Shown here piece after piece: positions 1 through 7,908 of a DNA stretch of 64,000 bases. The notes below the pieces were generated by a model. It was not told where the DNA came from, ran no database searches, and saw only the letters and a list, made by a program, of their open reading frames with translations. Source of the stretch: Mucilaginibacter gracilis (GTDB taxonomy: Bacteria > Bacteroidota > Bacteroidia > Sphingobacteriales > Sphingobacteriaceae); contig NZ_RBKU01000001.1 of the NCBI RefSeq assembly GCF_003633615.1, positions 248,001 to 312,000 of the forward strand, given 5' to 3'. The translations under genes were made by a program, and so were the position numbers. Each line of letters starts with the position of its first letter. The stretch's first letter is position 1.

Positions 1-1
1 T

Positions 2-628
2 GACCAGGCTGCTGCTGTTTTGGTAAAGGGTCTTACTGCCCATATGCTCCTCAATCAAAGTTACCGTGTTAAGGCCGGCGATATTGTTTTAATACACGCC
101 ATGACAGGTGGAGTGGGTACCGTATTGAGTGCCTGGGCAAGGGCGTTGGGGGCTATTGTGATAGGGACAGTGGGAAATGCAGCCAAAAAAGAGCTGGCCT
201 TACAGCGTGGCTTTGAGCATGTCGTCGATTTACAATCCGAAAATTTTGCTGAAGTAGTCAATAAAGTAACGAAAGGCAACGGCCTGGATGCCGTATATGA
301 TGGCACGGGCCAGGCAACTTTTCAAAAATCTATCGAATTAGTTAAAGCTGGAGGTAGTGCGATATTATACGGCTGGCCTTCTGGCATGCCGGTTATAAAC
401 GCAGAAGAAATGGAGCAAAGGAAGATTCAATATGTCAACCCTGCCCTTTATCAATACCTGGAAAACCGCGAAAGGATAACCTTAGCCGTTACCGGGATAT
501 TTAATTTGGTAAGAGAAGGTATATTGGATGTCCAAAAACCAACCGTTTATTCATTAGCGGATGCTGCAAAAGCACATGCCGATCTGGAGTCCCGCCAAAC
601 TACCGGTAGTATTATTCTTAAACCATAA
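2..628 (+). CDS. Quinone oxidoreductase / zinc-type alcohol dehydrogenase family protein, 5' end outside window
   Basis: The reading frame is open from base 2, so the gene starts before the window; the visible 208 residues are the C-terminal two thirds of a medium-chain dehydrogenase/reductase. The beginning (AAAVLVKGLTAHMLL) is the helix typical of NADPH:quinone oxidoreductases, and it is followed by a Rossmann nucleotide-binding loop seen as GGVGTVLSAWARALGA, with AVYDGTG and a C-terminal GSIILKP typical of the family. No structural-zinc cysteine cluster is visible, which fits the zinc-less quinone oxidoreductase branch. It would reduce quinones or enones with NAD(P)H in the cytosol. It is followed after 12 bases by a DoxX-like gene, probably in one transcript. 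The TTG at base 20 is an internal codon, not the start. Confidence 0.85.
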   Translation, partial: DQAAAVLVKGLTAHMLLNQSYRVKAGDIVLIHAMTGGVGTVLSAWARALGAIVIGTVGNAAKKELALQRGFEHVVDLQSENFAEVVNKVTKGNGLDAVYDGTGQATFQKSIELVKAGGSAILYGWPSGMPVINAEEMEQRKIQYVNPALYQYLENRERITLAVTGIFNLVREGILDVQKPTVYSLADAAKAHADLESRQTTGSIILKP

Positions 629-640
629 TCTTAGAAAAAA

Positions 641-1018
641 ATGAAAATTCAAAAGATCACTTATTGGATAGCCACCGGCCTTTTAGTGCTGGGCATGTTA
701 GCCACGTTTGCCAATTATTTCTTTAACCCCGACTTCAAAAAGATTTTCGCGCATCTCGGATTTCCCGATTGGTTCCGTGTCGAACTCGGCATTGCCAAGC
801 TGCTGGGCGCATTTGCGGTAGCTATCCCGGCGGTTCCTGCGCGTGTTAAGGAGTGGGCATATTTCGGTTTTTTACTCAGTTTCTCATCTGCAGTCATTGC
901 CCATTATAACGCGGGTGACCCTGTATTTAATATGGTAGCACCGCTCATTATGCTTTTGGTTTTAGTGGTATCATACATCAGTTTCCATAAAGTGATATTG
1001 CAAAAAAAGTTAACCTGA
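641..1018 (+). CDS. DoxX-like family membrane protein
   Basis: A 125-residue protein with four predicted membrane segments (about residues 9-27, 47-64, 72-90 and 96-115). The order of segments and the pattern ELGIAKLLGAFAVAIPAVPARVKEWAYFG agree with the DoxX/DoxD-like family of small inner-membrane proteins, which are often encoded beside oxidoreductases; the biochemical role of this subgroup is not established. It begins 12 bases after the quinone oxidoreductase, so the two probably share a transcript. Downstream there is a 10-base inverted repeat (1047-1080) and a decayed HxlR-type regulator in the opposite direction. Confidence 0.8.
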   Translation: MKIQKITYWIATGLLVLGMLATFANYFFNPDFKKIFAHLGFPDWFRVELGIAKLLGAFAVAIPAVPARVKEWAYFGFLLSFSSAVIAHYNAGDPVFNMVAPLIMLLVLVVSYISFHKVILQKKLT

Positions 1019-1039
1019 TGTAAAATAAGCTCTTAAAAA

Positions 1040-1335
1040 ACATTTTGTTATCGGCAATTGAATTATCAACTGCCGATAACATCAATCCTTTACAGGATTT
1101 AGTAATTCGCTCACTATGTTTTAGCCCCCAATACGCTATGCTATCAGCCACAACTTTTAGAGAGAAAGTCCGTATGCTGTTATTTCGTAACTGGCGGATA
1201 ATAGCTTGGCCCAGGCAACTGTTTTCTTAATAAGTCCGTTCATTTCCAGCTCTTGTATTTCCCGGCTAAGCATTTTACCGGACACAAATCCTTAACCAAG
1301 TGTTTTAAATAAGAATTCCGACCGTCCCAAAGGAC
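1040..1335 (-). pseudogene. HxlR-family transcriptional regulator remnant
   Basis: Read on the minus strand, this stretch translates to fragments of an HxlR winged helix-turn-helix regulator. A first piece ends in SEFLFKTLG and is cut by an in-frame TAA. In the same frame comes SGKMLSREIQELEMNGLI, which is the recognition helix and wing entry of the family, and then YEITAYGLSL and another stop. A change of frame then gives KVVADSIAYWGLKH, the normal C-terminal part after that point. One stop and one frameshift inside a recognisable domain, plus a missing N-terminus, show a dead gene. HxlR regulators commonly sit beside and control quinone reductase or DoxX genes, as here. What is seen is the degraded reading frame; loss of control of the neighbours is inference. 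Confidence 0.6.
1047..1080. repeat. 10-base inverted repeat downstream of the DoxX-like gene
   Basis: GTTATCGGCA at 1047-1056 is repeated in reverse complement at 1071-1080 with a 14-base spacer. It lies 29 bases after the DoxX-like stop codon and inside the HxlR remnant. There is no T-run after it, so it is a weak terminator candidate; it may simply stabilise the 3' end of the transcript. Confidence 0.4.
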
Positions 1336-1473
1336 GTAAATATGTTGCTTCCTGTCTTGTTAATGCAAGGCAAAGGTGGTTAGTACCTTGATTTAGCTGA
1401 AAAACAAACAAAAATGGCCAGCTCTGAAAGATACTTAACAAAGAAGAAAAGGTTTTATGGTAACTTAATTCTT

Positions 1474-1599
1474 TATGAGGTCGTCTCAAAAGTAAATTCA
1501 AGGCTCTAAGAATTGCTTATACGAAAACGACCTCAGTCACCTACCAGAATAAATTAAAGAAAAGAGGCTGTTCCCAATACTTGGTGAGACAGCCTCATA
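1474..1599. repeat. MITE-like element with imperfect terminal inverted repeats
   Basis: TGAGGTCGTCTCA at 1476-1488 faces TGAGACAGCCTCA at 1585-1597, 11 of 13 positions matching as inverted repeats, each flanked outside by TA. The interior contains two separate hairpins: GAGGTCGT (1477-1484) with ACGACCTC (1527-1534), and GAGGCTGT (1564-1571) with ACAGCCTC (1589-1596). No transposase frame is present. It could be a small non-autonomous transposon or the trimmed ends of an insertion sequence. The right hairpin also reads as a terminator, so the alternative is two independent hairpins. Confidence 0.35.
1555..1597 (-). terminator. Rho-independent terminator of the TonB-type barrel gene
   Basis: On the minus strand the stem GAGGCTGT (from 1596) pairs with ACAGCCTC (to 1564) and is followed by a T-rich stretch (TTTTCTTTAATTT). 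It lies 33 bases after the stop of the outer-membrane protein gene at 1630, the right place and orientation to end that transcript. Confidence 0.6.
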
Positions 1600-1629
1600 A
1601 TCTTCAAAATAACACTTATAAGATCATCA

Positions 1630-4062
1630 TTAATTTGCCACATCATTATTCTCGATAGACCTCCGGCTTTTATTAACTCCATCATTGAGGCCGCCAAATT
1701 TATAATTCAGGCTAATGCCGAATGACCGGTAATAATCGCGGGAATTATACAACTGGTTAAAGTCGGGACCGAATGTACGGGCAACATTATTCCTATAACC
1801 GGTAAAGGGGTTATTTACTCGCACTGCAAACCCCAGTTTGTTTTTAATCAATTCCTTATTCGCGCTAAAAGCTGTACCAAAAAAACCATTCGAATATCCC
1901 TGCAAGCCGGTAGGGTTACGGCTCACTATATTAAGGTCGGCATTTACGGCCCAACCTTTATCGAAACGGAAGCCGTTTGAAAAGGAAAAAGAATACATCA
2001 GCATATTGTTATGCACAACAACACCATCAGAAATCCCCTGTAGCCATAAATACATTACGTTGCCATTAAGGCTTACATTATAAACTTTGCTAACCGGATA
2101 AGATACCGACAGGTTGCTCCCCGCGCTGCTTGATTTGCCTGTATTTTCATAAGTGGTTCGTGTAATTTGAGTTGCAGGGTCAAAGTCGGCTACCTGCAAA
2201 TCCAGGTTGTTCATAAACGAATAATCAAGCCCTATGTTTAAAGATAATTTTTTGTTACTGCTGTACCCTGCCTGAATATCGTTTAACAATACAGGGCGCA
2301 GGTTGGGGTTGCCCGTTACCTCAAAGTTAGGGTTCGAGCGGTTGATGTAGGGGTTAAGCCTGTTGATGCCCGGCCTGCGGATGCGTTGTGAGAAACCAAA
2401 GTTAAGTGCGGTTTGATCGCTTAAGTTTTTACCCACCGAGATGGATGGCAGCACATTAAAATAATCCTGATCGGCGGTAGTAGCGGTGCTGATGAAATCT
2501 GCCCTGATAACGGTTTCCTCTACCCTCACCCCGGCGTTGATGTTCCAGCTTTTTAAATTGATTTGGTAAAAATTGTAGGTGCTGAAAACATTTTGTTTAT
2601 TGGTATATTGGTTGGAAAGCGCCGTATTGAGATCAAACTGCCCGGTAGTACTGTTAAAACTGTTGTAGCCAAAGTTGCTGTTACTGGTGCGCAGGATGCC
2701 TTTTACACCAGCCTCAATGTTTATATGTTTAATTGGGGTTACAAAATCAGCCTGTAAAGTATGTTCGTTAAAATTTTGTTTGTCGTTTTGGGTATAATTG
2801 GGGGTGTTAAAATTTACCGGGTTGGTAATAGCTACGTCGCCATTGCGGTTGTTACGGTTGCCGGAGTATTGATAAGAAAAAGTGAGCAACCTGTTTTTAA
2901 CCGCTTTAAATCCAATTTGGTAATTAATGGCGGCATCGCCTCCATAGCTTGTTCCTTTATTGTTGTTTAACAGATCATAAGCCTGAGTAACTACGGGGCT
3001 GCCATTTAGTTGGGATGCCTGGCTCATATAATCGGTAGCCCGGCTGCCATTCAGGTTAATCTGGCCCGAGATTAAATGAAGCGAATCTATCTCATAACTC
3101 ATTTCGGTACCAAAATAGGCCGTTTTATTGTTTGCCCGCCGCTCTCCGGTTTGCAGCAGGCTGGTAGGGGCCGCATCAAAGGTTTCCCTGCTGTTGGTAA
3201 AACTGGTTTGCGGGTTGTTAACTATACTTGCGCCAGCGAAAGCAGAGATAACGAACTTGCCGCTTTTAGCAGTAAAAGAGCCACCTGCTCCCGGGCCGCC
3301 AACAGGGAAACTTTCGTTAGCATTGAGTGTGCCTGTGTAACCATTGCTTACTTTCTTTACAGTGATGATATTGATGATACCCGCAAGACCTTCGCCATCA
3401 TATTTAGATGGTGGAATGGTGATAACTTCTATTCTTTCTATAGTGGAGGCAGGCATACTTTTAAGTATCGCATTTAAATTGCTTTCCACACTGGCAGATG
3501 GTTTACCGTTAATTAGTACTTTAAAACTCGAATTTCCCTTTAACAGAATGTTATCCTGCCCATCCAAAGTAATATAAGGAATTTTATGCATCATTGCTAA
3601 AACGCTGCTGGATTTGCTTTCAGGGTCGGCTGATAAATCGTATATAATACGATCTGCTTTCTGTTTAATAATAGGCTTTGTTGCCGTTACACTCACTTCT
3701 TTTAAACTATTCGATTGCTGCTTCAAAACAACCGTGCCCAGGTCAGAATCTTTTTGCAGATCAAGCGAAAATATTTTCGGCTGGTAGCCAATAGCTACAA
3801 TTACGATATGATAAGTTGCCGGGGCAAGTGACGAAAAAGCAAATGAACCATCTTCTTTGGTTACCCCTGCCCTAATGGTTTCACCTTTGTCGTTGTTTAA
3901 CTTTATCGTGATAAAAGCTAATTTGTTACGCGAGGCCGAATCGGCTATGGTGCCTTTTAGCATCAATTTACCCGTGTTGGTTTGCGCAAGTATGCTACTG
4001 GTTTGTGCTAAAAAAAAGGCAAATAATAAAATTATTCTTAATGTATGTTGTTTGGTTTTCAT
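1630..4062 (-). CDS. Outer-membrane beta-barrel protein with carboxypeptidase-regulatory-like and TonB-plug domains
   Basis: An 810-residue protein with a signal peptide (hydrophobic residues 8-26, ending at LAQ). It then has a carboxypeptidase-regulatory-like beta-sandwich (about 30-115, with KGTIADSASRNKLAF and DGSFAFSSLAPATYHIVI). Next is a TonB-dependent receptor plug (about 135-240, with VLINGKPSASVESNL and YDGEGLAGIINIITVKK), and finally a long C-terminal barrel rich in aromatic-ended strands. This is the 'outer membrane beta-barrel protein' type common in Sphingobacteriaceae, smaller than SusC receptors and usually without a SusD partner. None is adjacent here. Its ligand cannot be told from sequence. 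It is a single-gene unit ended by the hairpin at 1555-1597, with no gene closely upstream. Confidence 0.85.
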   Translation of the reverse strand: MKTKQHTLRIILLFAFFLAQTSSILAQTNTGKLMLKGTIADSASRNKLAFITIKLNNDKGETIRAGVTKEDGSFAFSSLAPATYHIVIVAIGYQPKIFSLDLQKDSDLGTVVLKQQSNSLKEVSVTATKPIIKQKADRIIYDLSADPESKSSSVLAMMHKIPYITLDGQDNILLKGNSSFKVLINGKPSASVESNLNAILKSMPASTIERIEVITIPPSKYDGEGLAGIINIITVKKVSNGYTGTLNANESFPVGGPGAGGSFTAKSGKFVISAFAGASIVNNPQTSFTNSRETFDAAPTSLLQTGERRANNKTAYFGTEMSYEIDSLHLISGQINLNGSRATDYMSQASQLNGSPVVTQAYDLLNNNKGTSYGGDAAINYQIGFKAVKNRLLTFSYQYSGNRNNRNGDVAITNPVNFNTPNYTQNDKQNFNEHTLQADFVTPIKHINIEAGVKGILRTSNSNFGYNSFNSTTGQFDLNTALSNQYTNKQNVFSTYNFYQINLKSWNINAGVRVEETVIRADFISTATTADQDYFNVLPSISVGKNLSDQTALNFGFSQRIRRPGINRLNPYINRSNPNFEVTGNPNLRPVLLNDIQAGYSSNKKLSLNIGLDYSFMNNLDLQVADFDPATQITRTTYENTGKSSSAGSNLSVSYPVSKVYNVSLNGNVMYLWLQGISDGVVVHNNMLMYSFSFSNGFRFDKGWAVNADLNIVSRNPTGLQGYSNGFFGTAFSANKELIKNKLGFAVRVNNPFTGYRNNVARTFGPDFNQLYNSRDYYRSFGISLNYKFGGLNDGVNKSRRSIENNDVAN

Positions 4063-4185
4063 GATATTTAAGATTTGATTATGGTAAATTTGAGCAAAGC
4101 AATCCCCGTAAAGACCGGAGGCCTTTAAAAATTTTGCTGTATTTACAGGGATTGCTTTTAAGGGTATGTTACCCCTAAGTTTTGA

Positions 4186-4533
4186 TTAAAGCGACTGCTT
4201 ATCGCGGTGATTGCGGATAAAAAGGTAATAAAGGAAGAAACCGGCTGCTACAAATAGCATTTCCACTCCGTAAGGTAACGGTGAATCTTCGGCACTGTAA
4301 GGGATAAATTGCATTACTATTAAACCTAAACCGGTAGTCATCATTATGATGGCCCATTTCATAGCTTCGGTACCAAAGCCCGAAAGCTGTTGTAAAAATT
4401 TAAGTCCGGTTTCGTCTAAAGGTCCAGCATCAATAATGCGTTTCTTTAAACGGTAATTATACAAGGCAAGAATGAAAATCGCGATAAGGATAAAAAATAC
4501 GATTACGATTATAAATGGCATTAACTGTTTCAT
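4186..4533 (-). CDS. Small membrane protein, DUF6249-like
   Basis: A 115-residue protein with an N-terminal membrane segment (about residues 5-25), a short cytoplasmic piece containing RLKKRIIDAGPLDETGLKFLQ, and two further membrane segments (about 58-76 and 87-105) before a basic tail. The arrangement resembles the DUF6249 family of Bacteroidota, often found beside ECF sigma factors. Here the ECF sigma gene lies divergently 114 bases away across a long inverted repeat, suggesting the two belong to one regulon. Molecular function is unknown. Confidence 0.6.
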   Translation of the reverse strand: MKQLMPFIIVIVFFILIAIFILALYNYRLKKRIIDAGPLDETGLKFLQQLSGFGTEAMKWAIIMMTTGLGLIVMQFIPYSAEDSPLPYGVEMLFVAAGFFLYYLFIRNHRDKQSL

Positions 4534-4562
4534 GATGTTTTAATTTAAATGATTTTGATACA

Positions 4563-4641
4563 GTAGTCTTTAAAAATAACACAACGGTTGCAAATATTTT
4601 TTTTATTTTTTGCAACCGTTAGCAGGCCGAAGCCGACTACT
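4563..4641. promoter_or_regulatory. Nested inverted repeats in the divergent promoter of the ECF sigma operon
   Basis: AACGGTTGCAAA at 4583-4594 is repeated perfectly in reverse at 4609-4620 around a T/A-rich 14-base spacer. Outside it, AGTAGTC (4563-4569) is mirrored by GACTACT (4635-4641). The structure fills the 113 bases between the small membrane protein gene (minus) and the sigma factor gene (plus). It is a likely operator or autoregulated sigma promoter serving both genes; a bidirectional terminator is less likely because both genes read away from it. Confidence 0.5.
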
Positions 4642-4646
4642 ATACT

Positions 4647-5195
4647 ATGTTTAATGAAAAGGAGGTTGTAACCAGGATATTAAAAGGAGATTTCCGCGCT
4701 TTTGAACTATTGGTAAAACAGTATGAAAAGCTGGTTTTCTTTGTAGTGAACCGGCTGGTACACCACCTGCAGGATAAGGAAGATATTTGCCAGGAAGTTT
4801 TTATAAAAGTACATCAAAGCCTTGCTAAGTTTCAGTTTCAATCTAAACTATCTACCTGGATAGCACGAATAGCCTATTTAACCGCTGTTGACCATGTTAA
4901 AAAAAACAAGGCAGAACGGCAGGCAGATTATCCGGAAAATATAGATCATTATCATTTTACAGAGCAGAGCCCGGAAGTGGAACTGGTAAAAAAAGATACT
5001 GCGGCCTATGTTAATTTGCTCATAGAACAAATGCCTTTACAATACCGCACCGTTTTAACGCTGTATCACTTAAACGAATTTACCTGCCCCGAAATTGAAC
5101 AAATTACCGGCATACCTGAGGGAACGGTTAAGAGCCACCTTTTTAGGGCACGAAAACTGTTAAAAGAAAAAATAGAACACGATCTTAAACATTAA
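4647..5195 (+). CDS. ECF-type RNA polymerase sigma factor
   Basis: A 182-residue sigma-70 family protein. Region 2 occupies about residues 8-90: EKLVFFVVNRLV, then EDICQEVFIKVHQSL, then LSTWIARIAYLTAVDHVKKNK, the core and -10 binding helices. Region 4 occupies about 125-175, with LTLYHLNEFTCPEIEQITG and GTVKSHLFRARKLLKE as the -35-binding helix-turn-helix. It lacks region 3, which marks it as extracytoplasmic-function type. It is followed after 6 bases by a small membrane protein that is probably its anti-sigma factor. The inverted repeat just upstream may be its own target. Confidence 0.92.
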   Translation: MFNEKEVVTRILKGDFRAFELLVKQYEKLVFFVVNRLVHHLQDKEDICQEVFIKVHQSLAKFQFQSKLSTWIARIAYLTAVDHVKKNKAERQADYPENIDHYHFTEQSPEVELVKKDTAAYVNLLIEQMPLQYRTVLTLYHLNEFTCPEIEQITGIPEGTVKSHLFRARKLLKEKIEHDLKH

Positions 5196-5201
5196 AGAAT
5201 T

Positions 5202-5612
5202 ATGAAAAAATTAACCGATGAACAGATACAGGCGCTATTAGAAAGCGGATTAAACCCTGCTGACGAGATTTCGAATAGTTCAGAAAAAGAACAGATGGAT
5301 AGCTACCAGTCTTTGTTTAAAAAACTAAAAACAGAACCTGAGCAGGGTTTGCCATTTAATTTTTCCGCCAAAGTCACCGGTCAGCTAAAACTAAAATTGA
5401 AAAAAAGAAGTGACATCAGGTTTAATTTGCTTGCTGCATTAGGAATAATAGCCGGATTATTTGCCGCATACGCAATTTTAGCAATAGTTGATAATGATGC
5501 TGGTAACACCTTTTTGCTGGCAATTTTTAAATTTAAATGGTTGCTCGTTTTTTGTTCTTTTTTATTGTTAAGTACTTTGATGTTTGATCAGCGAACCGTT
5601 GAAAAGAATTAA
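5202..5612 (+). CDS. Putative anti-sigma factor (small two-TM membrane protein)
   Basis: A 136-residue protein with a charged cytoplasmic N-terminal half (residues 1-70, with QSLFKKLKTEPEQGLPFNFS) and two membrane segments (about 78-95 and 105-127). No zinc-binding HxxxCxxC motif is seen. The assignment as anti-sigma rests on position: it begins 6 bases after an ECF sigma gene, and the layout of a soluble N-terminus followed by membrane helices is usual for such partners. It could also be an unrelated membrane protein of the same regulon. Confidence 0.5.
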   Translation: MKKLTDEQIQALLESGLNPADEISNSSEKEQMDSYQSLFKKLKTEPEQGLPFNFSAKVTGQLKLKLKKRSDIRFNLLAALGIIAGLFAAYAILAIVDNDAGNTFLLAIFKFKWLLVFCSFLLLSTLMFDQRTVEKN

Positions 5613-6216
5613 ATACTAATTTTTGATAAGAAACATTTGGAAAACTATTAGAATACAAAGCACCGCTAAAAACAAATAAAAATGCGTCGCTTGTATATGC
5701 TTTACTTGTAATAATTCTGCGCTTTTACCAGGTTTAAACTTACCAGTATCAGAAAAAAATAAGGGGTAATTTTCTTTTCATAAATACAATTTATAGCGTT
5801 AATTTTTCTGTGGTTTACCTAACGTAAAGGCTGGTTCAGCCTGCGTAAACTTCGTTGTATTTACAAATTTAGGAGGAGGCAGATCATAGAGGGGGTAAAT
5901 AGAGACCAAACTAGGGATACAACTAGGTCATTATTAAGATAACTCCTGTTATTCATGACCCACCTGTGTGTTAATACCTTAACCACCAGGATCAATTTAG
6001 GCTATACGGGTACATTTTGTGGCAAACGTACCCGTATAGTATCCTTGTAACTGCATGCAAATAGGTAGACCGTATTGTTCTTAACGGTTATGTTAATACC
6101 AGGCCCGATGATTTTAGATCGCGCCATTGGCAGGCTCGGGCACGGACGCCTTGGATGCCGTTTCATGCCCGGCTTTTATTTTTGATCCGGGCAAATGGAA
6201 GCCGTCCAACACCGGG
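5613..6216. other. Gene-free stretch with three inverted repeats
   Basis: No convincing gene is seen in these 604 bases. There is a short hairpin AGGCTG/CAGCCT at 5828-5842 and a perfect 12-base inverted repeat CTATACGGGTAC (6002-6013) / GTACCCGTATAG (6028-6039). A third, TGCCCGG (6166-6172) / CCGGGCA (6187-6193), lies just past the stop of the fucosidase gene. The last could end the fucosidase transcript but lacks a T-run on that strand. The base composition becomes visibly richer in G+C from about 6100 onward. Confidence 0.5.
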
Positions 6217-7713
6217 TCAACGCTTAGGCGAAAGCTTTACCACTCTCACTTCCTTGCCAGGGATACCGTCAGGTACGGACACCGAAAGTTTTTCACCTTC
6301 GTTTGTAACGGTGAGCTTTTCGTTGCTACCGAGCAGATTGGCCTGATATGAGCCGGCTAATCCAGTGATCGAGATGTCGTCGTAAGTTTTATCAGGAAGA
6401 AGATAAAGGTAGCGCACTTTCCCCTTCTCAGTGGCGAGTACTGTGGATGTTTCCCTGCCCTGCAGAGCCCGGGTGCCATAGATAGCCTCGCCGTTAATCT
6501 TCATCCAGTACGCTAATTTATCAATGTTCTGGTATGCTTCGGGCGCCAGATCGCCGTTACCCATCGGCCCGATGCCAAGCAGGGTATTGACACCCGCCGC
6601 ACGAGACCGGACGATCTCCGTCAGCACATCATTAAGCGGGCGGTAAGGCTTTTTCAGATATGACCACGCACCGTTCCAGGTCGTACAAAATTCACCCCAT
6701 TCGTCTGCCTTGAGGTGCAAATCGGCTGGCAACTCCCGCTCTGGCGTTACAAAGTCCCCGCCTTTTCCATGGAAACGCGAATTCATAATGATGCCCGGTT
6801 GAAGTTCGTGGATCCGTTCGATGGGCATGATGGAGGCGAAGTCTGGGACACCCGCCTTCCCGTCGAACCAGATGATGTCGATCTTTCCATAATTGGTCAG
6901 CAGTTCTTCCAGTTGACCTCGAACCTTGTCGGCATAGTCCTTTTGGTGAGCTTTAATCTCTTCAGGCGTATGCTCCTTTTGTGGCGCGTAATTCATGTCA
7001 AGCCTGGGTACTTGCGGATATTTTCTGGCCCCTGTATAATGAAAAAAATTCATGTAGTCACGGTCAATATACCAATCCGGACCAGAGAAATAGAGCCCTA
7101 CTTTCAATCCCACCTTACGGCAGGCGTTTACATACTCGCGCACCAGATCACGCCCTGCCATGGGGGTGTTTCTGGTTGTGAGATCACTATAGGCCGAAGG
7201 CCACATGCAAAACCCATTATGGTGTTTGGTAGTGAGCACGGCATAGGTAAATCCAGCCTCTTTGGCCTTTTTAAGCCAGATCTCAGGATGGTAGTTGTAG
7301 GGATTAAATTGCTTTGCCATAGCCCAATATTGCGCCGGGGTGATCTGGTTCTTCATGTACTTCCGTTCGCGGATCATTCGGTCAATATCAGCGGAAGGGA
7401 TCTCCTTTTCCCAGGGGATACCACTGTCAGACATTCCACGTCCGGCGATAATGGGCCATGAAATGCTAACCGGGCCGGTGGAGGCTTCATCCCAATGCAG
7501 AAACAGCCCCAGGCCCGCGTCAGGGAACCACTGCGCATCTGGGTTTTGTGTGTGCCGGTTGCTTCGCGTCTCTTTCCCAATACCAATACCGGCGTGTTCG
7601 TCTTGAGCCTCCTTTTTGTTGACTGTAACAGGTGGTTGATTATTAGTACCCTTGGGGGTTTGGCCTAATGCAAATAATGGGATGAATAAAAAAGGTGCGA
7701 TAAACTTTTTCAT
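6217..7713 (-). CDS. Alpha-L-fucosidase, family GH29
   Basis: About 498 residues from the ATG at 7713; the longer frame adds 11 residues before MKKF, but the signal peptide (KKFIAPFLFIPLFALGQ) begins at the inner ATG. The catalytic domain fits GH29: AQWFPDAGLGLFLHWDEAS, then TYAVLTTKHHNGFCMW, then GLKVGLYFSGPDWY, and the nucleophile Asp at about residue 284 in IIWFDG. It would release alpha-linked L-fucose in the periplasm. The N-terminal HWDEAS/HHNGF arrangement is shared with the second GH29 at 23415, but the two are clearly diverged. It stands alone, 195 bases beyond the end of the transporter gene, and its codons are richer in G+C than those of its neighbours, which may indicate separate acquisition. 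Confidence 0.88.
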   Translation of the reverse strand: MKKFIAPFLFIPLFALGQTPKGTNNQPPVTVNKKEAQDEHAGIGIGKETRSNRHTQNPDAQWFPDAGLGLFLHWDEASTGPVSISWPIIAGRGMSDSGIPWEKEIPSADIDRMIRERKYMKNQITPAQYWAMAKQFNPYNYHPEIWLKKAKEAGFTYAVLTTKHHNGFCMWPSAYSDLTTRNTPMAGRDLVREYVNACRKVGLKVGLYFSGPDWYIDRDYMNFFHYTGARKYPQVPRLDMNYAPQKEHTPEEIKAHQKDYADKVRGQLEELLTNYGKIDIIWFDGKAGVPDFASIMPIERIHELQPGIIMNSRFHGKGGDFVTPERELPADLHLKADEWGEFCTTWNGAWSYLKKPYRPLNDVLTEIVRSRAAGVNTLLGIGPMGNGDLAPEAYQNIDKLAYWMKINGEAIYGTRALQGRETSTVLATEKGKVRYLYLLPDKTYDDISITGLAGSYQANLLGSNEKLTVTNEGEKLSVSVPDGIPGKEVRVVKLSPKR

Positions 7714-7908
7714 GAAAGTTATATTGATAGTTAATTTAATTAACATTGTATTAGCTTCAGTATTGATATTGGCATTTTAATATCTTTTTAAACAATTAGC
7801 CATTACGTTTAACGCTAATCACCTTGCAAGGTATAACTGCCTCCTTTATTTGTTTTAAATGCAATAAATTGCTTATTTGCAAACTGATGAAGCATATCAT
7901 GTTCATGA

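Noticed and set aside
1045..1230. 61-residue plus-strand frame after the DoxX-like gene
   Set aside because: It overlaps the HxlR remnant on the other strand, has no recognisable features and no convincing ribosome-binding site.
1292..1501. 69-residue minus-strand frame
   Set aside because: Its end is part of the decayed HxlR gene and the rest runs through the hairpin repeat; it is not a gene of its own.
6166..6193. Rho-independent terminator of the GH29 gene at 6217
   Set aside because: A perfect 7-base stem is present, but no T-run follows on the minus strand, so it is listed only as an inverted repeat.
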